A stretch of DNA of 64,000 bases, taken from contig NZ_JBLKNZ010000001.1 in NCBI RefSeq assembly GCF_051414115.1, positions 1,364,001 through 1,428,000 on the forward strand. Direction: 5' to 3'. Below are positions 24,550-32,747 of this stretch, one piece after another (the first letter of the stretch is position 1; every line of letters begins with the position of its first letter). The DNA comes from Halovenus marina (GTDB lineage: Archaea > Halobacteriota > Halobacteria > Halobacteriales > Haloarculaceae). The notes beneath the pieces were generated by a model, which did no database searches, was not told the origin of the DNA, and saw nothing but the letters and a program-made list of their open reading frames with translations. The position numbers were made by a program, and so were the translations under genes.

Positions 24550-25694
24550 GCTCCCCCCTCGAAGACGGCTGTCGTGACACAGTTCCCGAACCCGCCGATA
24601 TTGCAGGTCAGTCCCCGGTCTGCCTCGACCTGTCTGTCACCTGCCTCCCCGAGCAGTTGTCGGTACACCTCCACCGCCTGTGCGACGCCGGTGGCACCGA
24701 GCGGGTGTCCCCGTGCCTTCAGCCCGCCGGAGGTGTTGACCGAGAGCGGACCTGACGGAATTGCCTCCCCGATTGCGTGTTTCCAGCCGTCGCCCTGCTC
24801 GGCGAACCCGAGCGCCTCCAGCTGGAGTGGTTCGAGAACGGTCGCCATGTCGTGCAGTTCCGCGACGTCGATATCCGCGGGACGACAATCTGCCATCGAG
24901 AGCGCCGTCTGACCGCTCTCCTCGACGGCCCGTAACTGCATCGGATTGGGGCGATGCTGGACGAGATGGGTGTCCGTCGCACCGCCGATACCAGTGACGC
25001 GAACGAACTCGTCAGTGTACTCCCGTGCCGTGCTGACCGGACAGCACAGAAGCGCCGCGCTCCCGTCGGTGACCGGACAGTAATCGTACAGTCGGAGCGG
25101 GTCCGCGACCAGTGGACTCTCCAGCACGTCCGACCGAGTGATGGGCTTGTGAAACTGTGCGTGCGGGTTCGAGCAGGCGTGCCGATGATTTTTCACCGCG
25201 ACAGCCGCGAGTGACTCACACGTGGCCGCCGTCTCGGAGAGATACAGGCGAGCGACGAGTCCGGCAAACGAGGGGAGCGTGACGCCGTGTGCGTACTCGA
25301 AGGGGTGAGTGACGGAGGCGACGATGTCGGCCGACTCCGCTGTCTTCCGGTGGGTCATCTTCTCGCCGCCGACCAGCAGTGCCATCTCGCTGGTTCCGGA
25401 CGCAACGGCCCGAACGGCCGTCTGAAGCCCGGCCCCGCCGGAGGCAGACGTCTGGTCGACGCGCTCGGCGTACGCCGGGAGCACACCCAGATCGGACGCG
25501 AGCGCGTTCATCGTCCCGGTCTGTCCCTCGAACTCACCGCTCGCCATGTTCGAGACGACGAGATGGTCGACGGCGTCGCCCGCGACGCCAGCATCGTCGA
25601 GACACGCTCGCCCAGCCTCCGAAAGCAACTCCAGAATCCAGCCCTCCCGCTCGCCGAAGTCCGTCATCGCCGCGCCAATGATAGCGACGTCCAT
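24546..25694 (-). CDS. Thiolase-family protein with Ser at the nucleophile position
   Basis: A 382-residue SCP2-type thiolase family protein starting MDVAIIGAAMTDFGEREG. The C-terminal active-site blocks are present: HDMATVLEPLQLEA, GGLKARGHPLGATG and CNIGGFGNCVTTAVFE. The usual nucleophile motif CxSG reads DQTSASGGAG, putting Ser83 where Cys should be. That would prevent normal acyl-enzyme formation unless another residue substitutes. It is coupled to the DUF35 gene downstream. Upstream in-frame Mets were rejected: they would add a basic, non-conserved N-terminus overlapping the opposite promoter. Role: lipid or acyl-CoA chemistry, or a catalytically altered partner. Confidence 0.87.
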   Translation of the reverse strand: MDVAIIGAAMTDFGEREGWILELLSEAGRACLDDAGVAGDAVDHLVVSNMASGEFEGQTGTMNALASDLGVLPAYAERVDQTSASGGAGLQTAVRAVASGTSEMALLVGGEKMTHRKTAESADIVASVTHPFEYAHGVTLPSFAGLVARLYLSETAATCESLAAVAVKNHRHACSNPHAQFHKPITRSDVLESPLVADPLRLYDYCPVTDGSAALLCCPVSTAREYTDEFVRVTGIGGATDTHLVQHRPNPMQLRAVEESGQTALSMADCRPADIDVAELHDMATVLEPLQLEALGFAEQGDGWKHAIGEAIPSGPLSVNTSGGLKARGHPLGATGVAQAVEVYRQLLGEAGDRQVEADRGLTCNIGGFGNCVTTAVFEGGA

Positions 25695-25795
25695 ACGCGC
25701 TATCTCGAACGCCGCGGTTGTGGTCGTTTCGGTCAGCCATCTGACCAGCAACGTGGTGTGACAATTCCCACTGCCGAAGAGGAAGCGACAGATAC

Positions 25796-25812
25796 TTTTG
25801 GCGTGCCTAAAA
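25796..25812. promoter_or_regulatory. Iron-box-like palindrome (DtxR-type), copy B
   Basis: TTTTGG-CGTG-CCTAAAA overlaps the start of the TATA box (AAAATATATACG, 25809-25820) of the plus-strand ABC ATPase gene. It matches 16 of 17 bases of the site at 23506-23522. The position over the BRE/TATA fits repression by a metal-loaded DtxR-family protein; one such gene lies at 33441-34130. Confidence 0.65.
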
Positions 25813-25922
25813 TATATACGTATAATGAGTTGTTTCGTCCGGGTGCGGACAACTGCGTTCTGTCGACTCACAGACCGGCGTCATCAGAACGGGAGTCCCA
25901 ATTCAGTGAGGTAGAGGCCACG

Positions 25923-27047
25923 ATGTCACAACAGACACTCACAGCGGAGACGGATTCGGCGCAGTTCAGTGAAGGACCAGCAGACGCGTCGACCGACGTG
26001 CTCGAGCTGGATGGACTCACGCAGGAATACGGTGCGGAAACGGCCGTCAAGGACCTGACGCTCTCCGTTCGTGACGGGGAACTGCTGACGCTGCTCGGGC
26101 CGTCGGGGTGTGGGAAGACGACCACGCTCCGAATGATCGCTGGGCTGGAACAGCCAACTCGCGGGACGCTCACGATCGACGGCGAGACGGTCGCTTCGGA
26201 GACGGGCTGTGTCTCCCCGGAAGACCGCGATGTGGGGCTGGTGTTTCAGAACTTCGCGCTCTTTCCGCACCTCTCGGTTGCGGAGAACATCGCATTCGGA
26301 ATCGACGACTGGGACGCCGACGACCGGGAGGCGCGCGTCGACGAGTTGCTCGAACTGGTCGGGTTGACCGACCACCGCGAGAAGATGCCCGCGCAACTGT
26401 CCGGCGGACAACAACAGCGGGTCGCGCTGGCGCGCTCGCTCGCCCCAGAACCGGACGTCCTCCTCCTCGACGAACCGTTCTCGAATCTCGACGTTCGCCT
26501 CCGTGTCGAGATGCGACAGGAAGTGCGGGAGATCCTCAAGGCAACTGGTGTCACCGCTGTCTCCGTGACACACGATCAGGAGGAGGCGCTCTCGATTTCG
26601 GACCGCGTTGCCATCATGAACGACGGGGAGATCGAACAGGTCGGCAAGCCCGAACTGGTGTTCGAGAACCCCAAGTCACGCTTTGTCGCCAGCTTTCTCG
26701 GCCGGGCGAGTTTCGTCCCCGGTCGCGTTCGCGGTGACGTCGTCGAAACACAGCTCGGCACGCTGCACACCGACCAGCTTAACGGCCCCATCGAGGCCTA
26801 CGACGGCGCGCGCATCGACGTACTCCTCCGACCCGACGACCTCACGGCCCACCTCGAACACGAGGACGCCGCAGACGGCCACATCGTCGACCGGCAGTAC
26901 AACGGACCGACGTTCGTCTACACCGTCGAACTCACCGACGGAACCGCTGTTCGGTGCCTGCACAACCACGTCGAAACCTTCGAACACGGCCAGCCAGTCC
27001 GCGTCGACATCGAGGCGGACCACGGCCTCGCCTGGTACCCGACCTGA
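25923..27047 (+). CDS. ABC transporter ATP-binding protein, Fe(3+)/polyamine type (PotA/FbpC-like)
   Basis: A 374-residue ATPase. Walker A is GPSGCGKTT (residues 59-67), the Q-loop VFQNFALFPHLSV, the signature LSGGQQQRVALARSLA, Walker B VLLLDEPFSNLD and the H-loop SVTHDQEEAL. Residues 265-374 form the TOBE regulatory domain typical of importers for ferric iron, sulfate, polyamines or sugars. An iron-box-like operator overlaps its TATA box, favouring ferric iron. No permease or binding-protein gene is adjacent, so this subunit is orphaned here. The leader is roughly 85 bases, long for this organism; a 29-codon frame at 25825-25914 starts too close to the TATA box to be translated. Confidence 0.88.
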   Translation: MSQQTLTAETDSAQFSEGPADASTDVLELDGLTQEYGAETAVKDLTLSVRDGELLTLLGPSGCGKTTTLRMIAGLEQPTRGTLTIDGETVASETGCVSPEDRDVGLVFQNFALFPHLSVAENIAFGIDDWDADDREARVDELLELVGLTDHREKMPAQLSGGQQQRVALARSLAPEPDVLLLDEPFSNLDVRLRVEMRQEVREILKATGVTAVSVTHDQEEALSISDRVAIMNDGEIEQVGKPELVFENPKSRFVASFLGRASFVPGRVRGDVVETQLGTLHTDQLNGPIEAYDGARIDVLLRPDDLTAHLEHEDAADGHIVDRQYNGPTFVYTVELTDGTAVRCLHNHVETFEHGQPVRVDIEADHGLAWYPT

Positions 27048-27074
27048 CAGCGGTAGAGGTGAACGCCTACTCGT

Positions 27075-28370
27075 TCACTCATCCTGTATCGCCGTTCGCC
27101 CGGCAACGTAGCCGGTGACGACGGCCACGCCACTCCGGGATTTCTGTGTTGCAAAGTTCGTCCCGCCGAGAAGCGGGCCGACCGCCTGGAGGTTGGCAAA
27201 CTCCGGCGTGTCGCGCTCGGTCAACGGCCTGAGCTGGTCGTCGACGAGGACGCCGAAGCTTGCGAAGGGCTGGTCGTCGAGCGGAGCGCGAACGGACCAC
27301 TCGGTTCGGTCATCCGGATGCGGGACGTGGCAGTCGAAGACTGGCTCGAAGACACCGGTCTGGTCGCTCACCAGTCCGCCCGTTTCCAGGCCACCTGTTG
27401 CGAGCACGAACTCGTGGCCGCTGTACGTGACGGATTCGCCATCCTGCTCGCACTCGATTCGCTGTATCCTGTCGCCGCGGTGTTCGAAGCCGTCGATGCT
27501 GACAGACTCGATTGAGACATCGTGGGCAGCCAGTCGATCTGCGAGCAGCCGTTCGAGGCGCATCCCGCCGAGATGCGGGTGGCCGATCGGGATCTCGAAG
27601 ACGTCGACCGAGAGTTGCTCCTCGATAGTTTCGCGGATGCGGCGATGGTCATCGAGCCCGAGGACGGCCGGGAGACCGAGTCGTTGTTCGACATCGAGTT
27701 TCTCTCGGAGCGTCTCGACGAGTTCTTCGAGCGGCGAGTCGAACGTACGCTCGGGCGGTTTGCGCGTCGCCGGCTGGTCATCCTCCGGTCGAACTCGATC
27801 CGAGTCGTCACCGTCGAGCGCGCTGGCAAACGACTCCGAGAGCGGTTCCGACAGGGCGATATCGAGCGATATCGACTCTCCTGTGACAGCGTATGGAAGC
27901 TGGTCGTCGAACGTATCGGCCAGATAGTACGCGTCGAAGGCGCTCAGTTCCTGAAATCCGACGAGAAGGGTCTCGCGGGTGTCGCTCACGAGGCCGCCAG
28001 CCATTCCGGCGGGATAGCGACTGGTCGGTGTGATGCGCCCGGTCGGAGTCATCAGCAGTGCGTTCGTCTCGCCTCCGGCGTAGTGATCGCCAGTCACGTC
28101 GTCGAACAGCGAGAGCGCCTCGGTCACACACCCCTCACCGAGGCGGATATAGGGGTGATTCTCGGGGAGTTCACCCATCCTGCGCTCGGGTGTCACTACC
28201 GGCCACCGCTCGTCTGCCATGTAGCCGAGTACGTCGATCGTTCCCGTGAGATGGGCAAATTCGTCCCCCCGAGTAAGCACGGTCACCGCGCTGTCCGGTC
28301 GCTCGCGGGCGGCAGAAAGCGCCGCGACGTATCCGCCGAGACCACCACCGACGACGACGAGGTCGTTCAT
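27075..28370 (-). CDS. glpB: Anaerobic glycerol-3-phosphate dehydrogenase subunit B homologue
   Basis: A 431-residue flavoprotein of the GlpB family. The FAD-binding start is MNDLVVVGGGLGGYVAALSA, and family blocks HLTGTIDVLGYMADERWPV and ENHPYIRLGEGCVTEALSLF follow. In the second half are GLPAVLGLDDH, PIGHPHLGGMRLERLL, FVLATGGLETGGLVSD and AVGPLLGGTNFATQKSRSGVAVVTGY. A long acidic insertion occurs around residues 190-230. GlpB partners GlpA and normally GlpC, which links electrons to the membrane quinone pool; no glpC follows, the next gene being convergent. The start overlaps the GlpA stop by 4 bases. Confidence 0.85.
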   Translation of the reverse strand: MNDLVVVGGGLGGYVAALSAARERPDSAVTVLTRGDEFAHLTGTIDVLGYMADERWPVVTPERRMGELPENHPYIRLGEGCVTEALSLFDDVTGDHYAGGETNALLMTPTGRITPTSRYPAGMAGGLVSDTRETLLVGFQELSAFDAYYLADTFDDQLPYAVTGESISLDIALSEPLSESFASALDGDDSDRVRPEDDQPATRKPPERTFDSPLEELVETLREKLDVEQRLGLPAVLGLDDHRRIRETIEEQLSVDVFEIPIGHPHLGGMRLERLLADRLAAHDVSIESVSIDGFEHRGDRIQRIECEQDGESVTYSGHEFVLATGGLETGGLVSDQTGVFEPVFDCHVPHPDDRTEWSVRAPLDDQPFASFGVLVDDQLRPLTERDTPEFANLQAVGPLLGGTNFATQKSRSGVAVVTGYVAGRTAIQDE

Positions 28371-30157
28371 GGCGGCTCCCGGAGGCACTGTGTCGGTCGT
28401 TCGTCGGTCGTCTCCGATCCGTCGCTGAACCTGCTCAGGTCCAGCGAAGACGCGTCCGGTGCCATCCTGTCGGTCGTCTCCGTGTGCAGTAAGTAGGTCT
28501 CCATCGCACTCGTAAGCTGGTCCCCCCAGAGCGTGTATCGCTGGCCCCGCCACCGCTCGTTCAGCAGAGAGTTGAGGGCTGACTCGACCGCGTAGCGATC
28601 CTTGCCGGGATGGAGCTGTGTCGCCATCCGATGCGCACAGCGACCGCCCTGACAGACGCCTGACCCTGCCCCTGTTCGGATCCGAACGTCGTTCAGATCC
28701 GCGGACGGCCCGGCGTCGTCGATTGCCTCGTGGACTGCATCTTTCGTGACGCCCAGACACGGGCAGATCACAGCCCCCTGTGGGTCCGGTTGTCCGCGCT
28801 CGAACTGGTCGGTGTCGTCGGTGAGTCGCCCGAATGCATTCTGTGTCCCACCCCAGTTCCGCAAGGAGAGTTCGTCCGTCTGACACTCGCGCTGGATGCC
28901 GAACTCGCCGCAGATGTGGTCGGTCACGCGTTCCGCGAGATGGCGGTGTGTTGTGAGTCGCGCGCCGACGACGGTGACCATCCCCCACGTGTCGTGATAC
29001 TTCGTGTGGTCGATGTGTACACCCCCGGAGATGTCTGCGGTTTCGAGGTCGGTTCGGACACTCCACTCGGTGCGAGGGAGTCGAGTGGTCTCGATACCCG
29101 GAACAGTCTCGGAGAGACCCGCGAGGATGCCGTCGACGGCCTCACTCAGACCCGTCTCGTCGTCCGGATTCTCGACCGTCTCGGTCGCGGTTCCCAGCAC
29201 GCTCATCGAACCGGCCGGAACGACGTGCTGTTCGCCGGATTCCTGAATCTGTCGGACAATCGTTTCGGTCGACGCAGACGCAGAGAGGACGACGGCCGAT
29301 CGGGTGAATTCGAGTGGCAGGTCGAATCCGGCCATCGACGCAATCTCTCCCGCGTGCGCCCCGGCCGCGTTGACGACGTAATCCGCACGGATCTCCTCCT
29401 CGTTGCTCGCGACGGTGTTCTCGATCGATGTGTGGTCGAGCGTATCGCCCCGCTCGGACTGTCCCGCCCGATTGCCATCACCGGAGCGCTGTGATCCACT
29501 CTCGCCCGGCCGCTGTTTGCTGGTATCCGGCGCACCGAAACTTCGGCCCGGCGCGGCGGCGGGGCTGACAGCACCGCCGTCGGTCACCGCCTGCCGAGTG
29601 CCGTCGACCCGCACACCGACGACCGACCCGTCCTCGACGAGTACGTCGGTCACCTCGGTGTGCGTTCTGATCGTGGCCCCGTGCGCTGCTGCGTCGCTTG
29701 CCGTATCGAGTGCGAGCCGAAACGGATCGACCGTCGCATCCGGAATCCGGGCTGCCCGGTCGATCTCGGGCGAGAGCGACGGTTCGACCGCGCGAATCTC
29801 GTCCGCTCCGAGTTCTCTGACCGAGATGTCTAATTCGCGGCACGCCTCTATGGTGCGGTCGTACTGCGCCGACTGGTCGCCGTGGTCGACGAGCAATCCA
29901 CCCGAGTCGTCGATGCAGTGCCCCGCAATCTCGCGCAAGACCTGCCCTTCGCGGAGACACCGACGGGCGAGTTCCGGATCCGTGGCTGCGTGCCTCGCGC
30001 CGCTTTCGAGCAGCGTCTCTGTCCAGCCAGTAGCGCCCGATGCGAGCGTGCCACGCTCGACGAGCGTCACATCCAGCCCGCGGATCGCGAGATCCCTGGC
30101 AGTCGTAATCCCCGTGACCCCGCCGCCGATGACGAGGACGTGTGGCGTATAGCCCAT
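28367..30157 (-). CDS. glpA: Anaerobic glycerol-3-phosphate dehydrogenase subunit A homologue, divergent
   Basis: A 596-residue FAD enzyme. The dinucleotide fold is VLVIGGGVTGITTARDLAIRG. The C-terminus has a BFD-like [2Fe-2S] domain (VICPCLGVT ... GSGVCQGGRC). Two departures stand out. The family RNHGLLHSG block reads WTETLLESG (about residues 45-53). Residues 188-256 are a Ser/Gly/Pro/Arg-rich insertion inside the FAD domain before VVNAAGAHAG. With no glpC downstream, this may be a paralogue with another substrate or acceptor. A TATA box at 30187-30195 (minus strand) drives it separately from pyruvate kinase. Confidence 0.82.
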   Translation of the reverse strand: MGYTPHVLVIGGGVTGITTARDLAIRGLDVTLVERGTLASGATGWTETLLESGARHAATDPELARRCLREGQVLREIAGHCIDDSGGLLVDHGDQSAQYDRTIEACRELDISVRELGADEIRAVEPSLSPEIDRAARIPDATVDPFRLALDTASDAAAHGATIRTHTEVTDVLVEDGSVVGVRVDGTRQAVTDGGAVSPAAAPGRSFGAPDTSKQRPGESGSQRSGDGNRAGQSERGDTLDHTSIENTVASNEEEIRADYVVNAAGAHAGEIASMAGFDLPLEFTRSAVVLSASASTETIVRQIQESGEQHVVPAGSMSVLGTATETVENPDDETGLSEAVDGILAGLSETVPGIETTRLPRTEWSVRTDLETADISGGVHIDHTKYHDTWGMVTVVGARLTTHRHLAERVTDHICGEFGIQRECQTDELSLRNWGGTQNAFGRLTDDTDQFERGQPDPQGAVICPCLGVTKDAVHEAIDDAGPSADLNDVRIRTGAGSGVCQGGRCAHRMATQLHPGKDRYAVESALNSLLNERWRGQRYTLWGDQLTSAMETYLLHTETTDRMAPDASSLDLSRFSDGSETTDERPTQCLREPP

Positions 30158-30186
30158 CCAATCGGTCGTGTGTGTGGTTTCCCCGT

Positions 30187-30195
30187 ACTTATACT
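30187..30195 (-). promoter_or_regulatory. TATA box of the glpA-like gene
   Basis: On the minus strand AGTATAAGT lies about 34 bases before the start at 30157, in the 63-base gap after the pyruvate kinase stop. It suggests the glpA-glpB pair has its own promoter. Confidence 0.55.
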
Positions 30196-30220
30196 GCGCG
30201 GGTTCGGCACCGACACGCGG

Positions 30221-32026
30221 TCAGGGCCGCTCGGTCTGGTCCGCTGCCGAGTAGACGACGCCGCGTTCGGCGTCGAGTGTCACCTCGGCCCCATCCGCGA
30301 CGTCGTCCGGGATCTGTGCGTGTCCGACCATCGGAATCTCCAGTTCTCTGGCGACGATAGCCGAGTAGCCGGTCATCCCCTCGCGTGCGCTGATGATCCC
30401 CGACAGCTTCGACACGTCGCCCTCGAACTCGCCGTCGAATGAGGCTGGCACTGCGATGATCGCTCCCTCCGGGATCGCAGCAAGGTCGCCATCGTCGACA
30501 CGGTACAGTGGCCCGCTGGCAAAGCCCGAAACGACAGAGCGCCCGGAGACGAGCGTCTCCGAGGCGACGTGGACCTTCAGCGTGTTCGCGGTGTCGAACC
30601 CGCTCAACTCGGTCATCATCCCCGAGAGCACGACCACGGTGTCGCCGCTTTCGGCGGCGCCGGTATCGAGTGCGGCGTGAATCGCCTGCTGGATGACCAT
30701 CTCGGCGCTGTCTTCGATGTGTTTCGTCAGCTTTGGGATCGTTCCCCACGACAGCGTCAACTCTCTGCAAACGGACTCGTTTGGACTCGCCGCGACGATG
30801 GGGATGTGAGGGCGATACTTCGCGGCCTTGAGCGCCGTGTAGCCCGATTCACTCGCCGCGACGATCACGTCGGCATCGACGTCCCGCGCCAGATAGCGGG
30901 CCGACCGGGCGAGCGCGTCCGTCCGGGTGTCACTCGCAGGTGGGACCCGCTGTTCGAGTACGTCGTCGTACTCCTCGCTGTTCTCGACGTCGCGGATGAT
31001 GCGGTCCATCGTCTCGACGACACGAACCGGATGGTCGCCGATGGCCGTCTCCCCGGAGAGCATCACCGCGTCGGTGCCATCGAGCACCGCGTTTGCCACG
31101 TCTGAGGCCTCCGCGCGGGTGGGGCGGCGCTCGTGGATCATCGAATCGAGCATCTCCGTCGCGGTGATCACTGGGACGCCAGCGCGGTGACACTGCCGGA
31201 CGATTCGCTTCTGGATCATGGGGACGTCTTCGAGCGGGCACTCAACCCCGAGGTCACCGCGTGCGACCATGACAGCGTCCGCTACCTCGATGATCTCGGA
31301 CAGATTCTCCACAGCATCCGCGCGCTCGATTTTCGCGATCAGCGGGATATCCGCCCCGCGCGTTTCGAGTTCCGCGCTGATGTCGAACAGGTCGTCTGCC
31401 CCCCGAATGAAGCTTGCAGCCACGAAATCGACCGACTTCTCCGCCGCCAGGTCGAGTTCGCGTCTGTCTGCGTCGGTGACCGATGGCAGCCCCAGATCCA
31501 CACCGGGCACGTTCACGCCGCTCCTGCTCGTCAGCTTTCCGCCCGAGACGATGTTGGCTCTGATCCCCCCGGAGACGCTCGTTATCTCCGCCTCGATCCG
31601 CCCGTCGTCGATGAGGATTTCGTCGCCTGCACTCGCCCGTTCGAGTGACGTGGACAGGCCGATCCGGTCGACTGTCGCCGTCTCCCCCTCGAACAGTTCG
31701 ACCTCCGACCCAGATTCGAGGTGGATCGGTTCGTCGATAGCCGCCGTTCGGATCTCCGGGCCAGGCAGGTCCAGAACCGTCGCGATCGGTCTGTCGAGAT
31801 CGTCGCTTACCGCCCGTACGGTCTCGATCAGGTCACCGCGCTCGTCCGTGCTCCCGTGGCTGGCGTTGAATCGGGTGACGGACATCCCGGCGTGTGCGAG
31901 TCGCCTGATCGTCTCGGCGTCCGACGATGCGGGGCCGAGCGTACAGACGATCTTCGCCCGCCGTATCGTCCCCCCGTCAGCGGTGTGGATATGACTCATG
32001 CCGAGGCTTTCGTCCCCGCCCGCCAT
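30221..32026 (-). CDS. pyk: Pyruvate kinase with C-terminal PEP-utiliser mobile domain
   Basis: A 601-residue glycolytic enzyme that transfers phosphate from phosphoenolpyruvate to ADP. Pyruvate kinase motifs are AKIVCTLGPASS, MSVTRFNASHG, the active-site IAKIERADAVENL, VMVARGDLGVE and ITATEMLDSMI. The C-terminal 80-100 residues form an extra domain like the phosphohistidine domain of PPDK, but its catalytic TSH block reads TGYSAIVARE, so the His is missing and the domain is presumably structural or allosteric. The start may be Met1 or Met10 (31999). It is divergent from a winged-helix regulator, a possible controller. Confidence 0.93.
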   Translation of the reverse strand: MAGGDESLGMSHIHTADGGTIRRAKIVCTLGPASSDAETIRRLAHAGMSVTRFNASHGSTDERGDLIETVRAVSDDLDRPIATVLDLPGPEIRTAAIDEPIHLESGSEVELFEGETATVDRIGLSTSLERASAGDEILIDDGRIEAEITSVSGGIRANIVSGGKLTSRSGVNVPGVDLGLPSVTDADRRELDLAAEKSVDFVAASFIRGADDLFDISAELETRGADIPLIAKIERADAVENLSEIIEVADAVMVARGDLGVECPLEDVPMIQKRIVRQCHRAGVPVITATEMLDSMIHERRPTRAEASDVANAVLDGTDAVMLSGETAIGDHPVRVVETMDRIIRDVENSEEYDDVLEQRVPPASDTRTDALARSARYLARDVDADVIVAASESGYTALKAAKYRPHIPIVAASPNESVCRELTLSWGTIPKLTKHIEDSAEMVIQQAIHAALDTGAAESGDTVVVLSGMMTELSGFDTANTLKVHVASETLVSGRSVVSGFASGPLYRVDDGDLAAIPEGAIIAVPASFDGEFEGDVSKLSGIISAREGMTGYSAIVARELEIPMVGHAQIPDDVADGAEVTLDAERGVVYSAADQTERP

Positions 32027-32118
32027 GAAGGTGATCGTTCACTCTGTCGGTCACATCGTCACAGCCTCGGTGCAGACGCGTCTAGCGGACACGACCGCGT
32101 TCGACGCCAGCACCAGCC

Positions 32119-32144
32119 ACCCCGTATAAAAAACACCCCGTATA
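32119..32144. promoter_or_regulatory. Duplicated ACCCCGTATA in the pyk / regulator divergent promoter
   Basis: ACCCCGTATA occurs at 32119-32128 and 32135-32144, 16 bases apart, in the 161-base region between pyruvate kinase (minus) and the HTH gene (plus). Each copy includes a TATA core usable on either strand. The repeat may be a regulator site or two overlapping promoters. Confidence 0.45.
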
Positions 32145-32187
32145 TGCGTGTGACAGACTGGTTGTTTCCCGGGAGTAAGAAGCAAGC

Positions 32188-32580
32188 ATGACACAAACCC
32201 CAGCACCACGCGCGCGACAGCGGAATGGGACGGCGGCCGACGAGGAATCAGGGGACATCGACTCCGTGCTGTCGGTCCTCGAAGACGAGAACTGCCGGGC
32301 GATTCTCGAAGCGACGAGTACGGACACCCTCTCCGCACAGGAGATCGCAGACCGCTGTGATATTGCGCTTTCGACGACCTATCGAAAGCTGGAGGAGTTG
32401 AACGAAGCCGGATTTCTCAAGGAACAAATCCGCCTGTCTACCACCGGGAAACATACGAGCGAGTACACGGTGCAGGTCGAGGACATCACTGTCTCCATCG
32501 ACTCCGACAGCGGCGTGCAGGTCTCGTTTGGGGACCTGGTGACCGAGCGTCCGTCGTCACTGGCTGCTGGCGCAGACTAA
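32188..32580 (+). CDS. Winged helix-turn-helix transcription regulator
   Basis: A 130-residue regulator. The first 30 residues are a polar tail. The winged helix covers about 30-95: VLSVLEDENCRAILEATS, LSAQEIADRCDIALSTTYRK and LNEAGFLKEQIRLS with a wing ending TSEYTVQVED. The C-terminus has a short beta hairpin (VQVSFGDLVTERP). It resembles the GlpR/TrmB-independent ArsR-like wHTH proteins of haloarchaea. Divergent placement against pyruvate kinase suggests it controls that gene or itself through the duplicated motif between them; not shown. No ligand-binding domain is visible. Confidence 0.8.
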   Translation: MTQTPAPRARQRNGTAADEESGDIDSVLSVLEDENCRAILEATSTDTLSAQEIADRCDIALSTTYRKLEELNEAGFLKEQIRLSTTGKHTSEYTVQVEDITVSIDSDSGVQVSFGDLVTERPSSLAAGAD

Positions 32581-32747
32581 CCAGTTGCTGTAACGACAGA
32601 AAGGGATGGTGACGGCGACGACCAGCCACTCGCCCGATGTATTTCTCGGCGCTCGAAGGATAGCCCATATATGGATGGGGTGCGTAGATGCAGGTGACAT
32701 CCCGTCACCAGCGCAGGCCCGTGGACCCACCCCAACCAATTCAAACC

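Noticed and set aside
25825..25914. 29-codon frame before the ABC ATPase
   Set aside because: Its ATG lies only about 10 bases from the TATA box, upstream of the expected transcription start, so it should not be in the mRNA.
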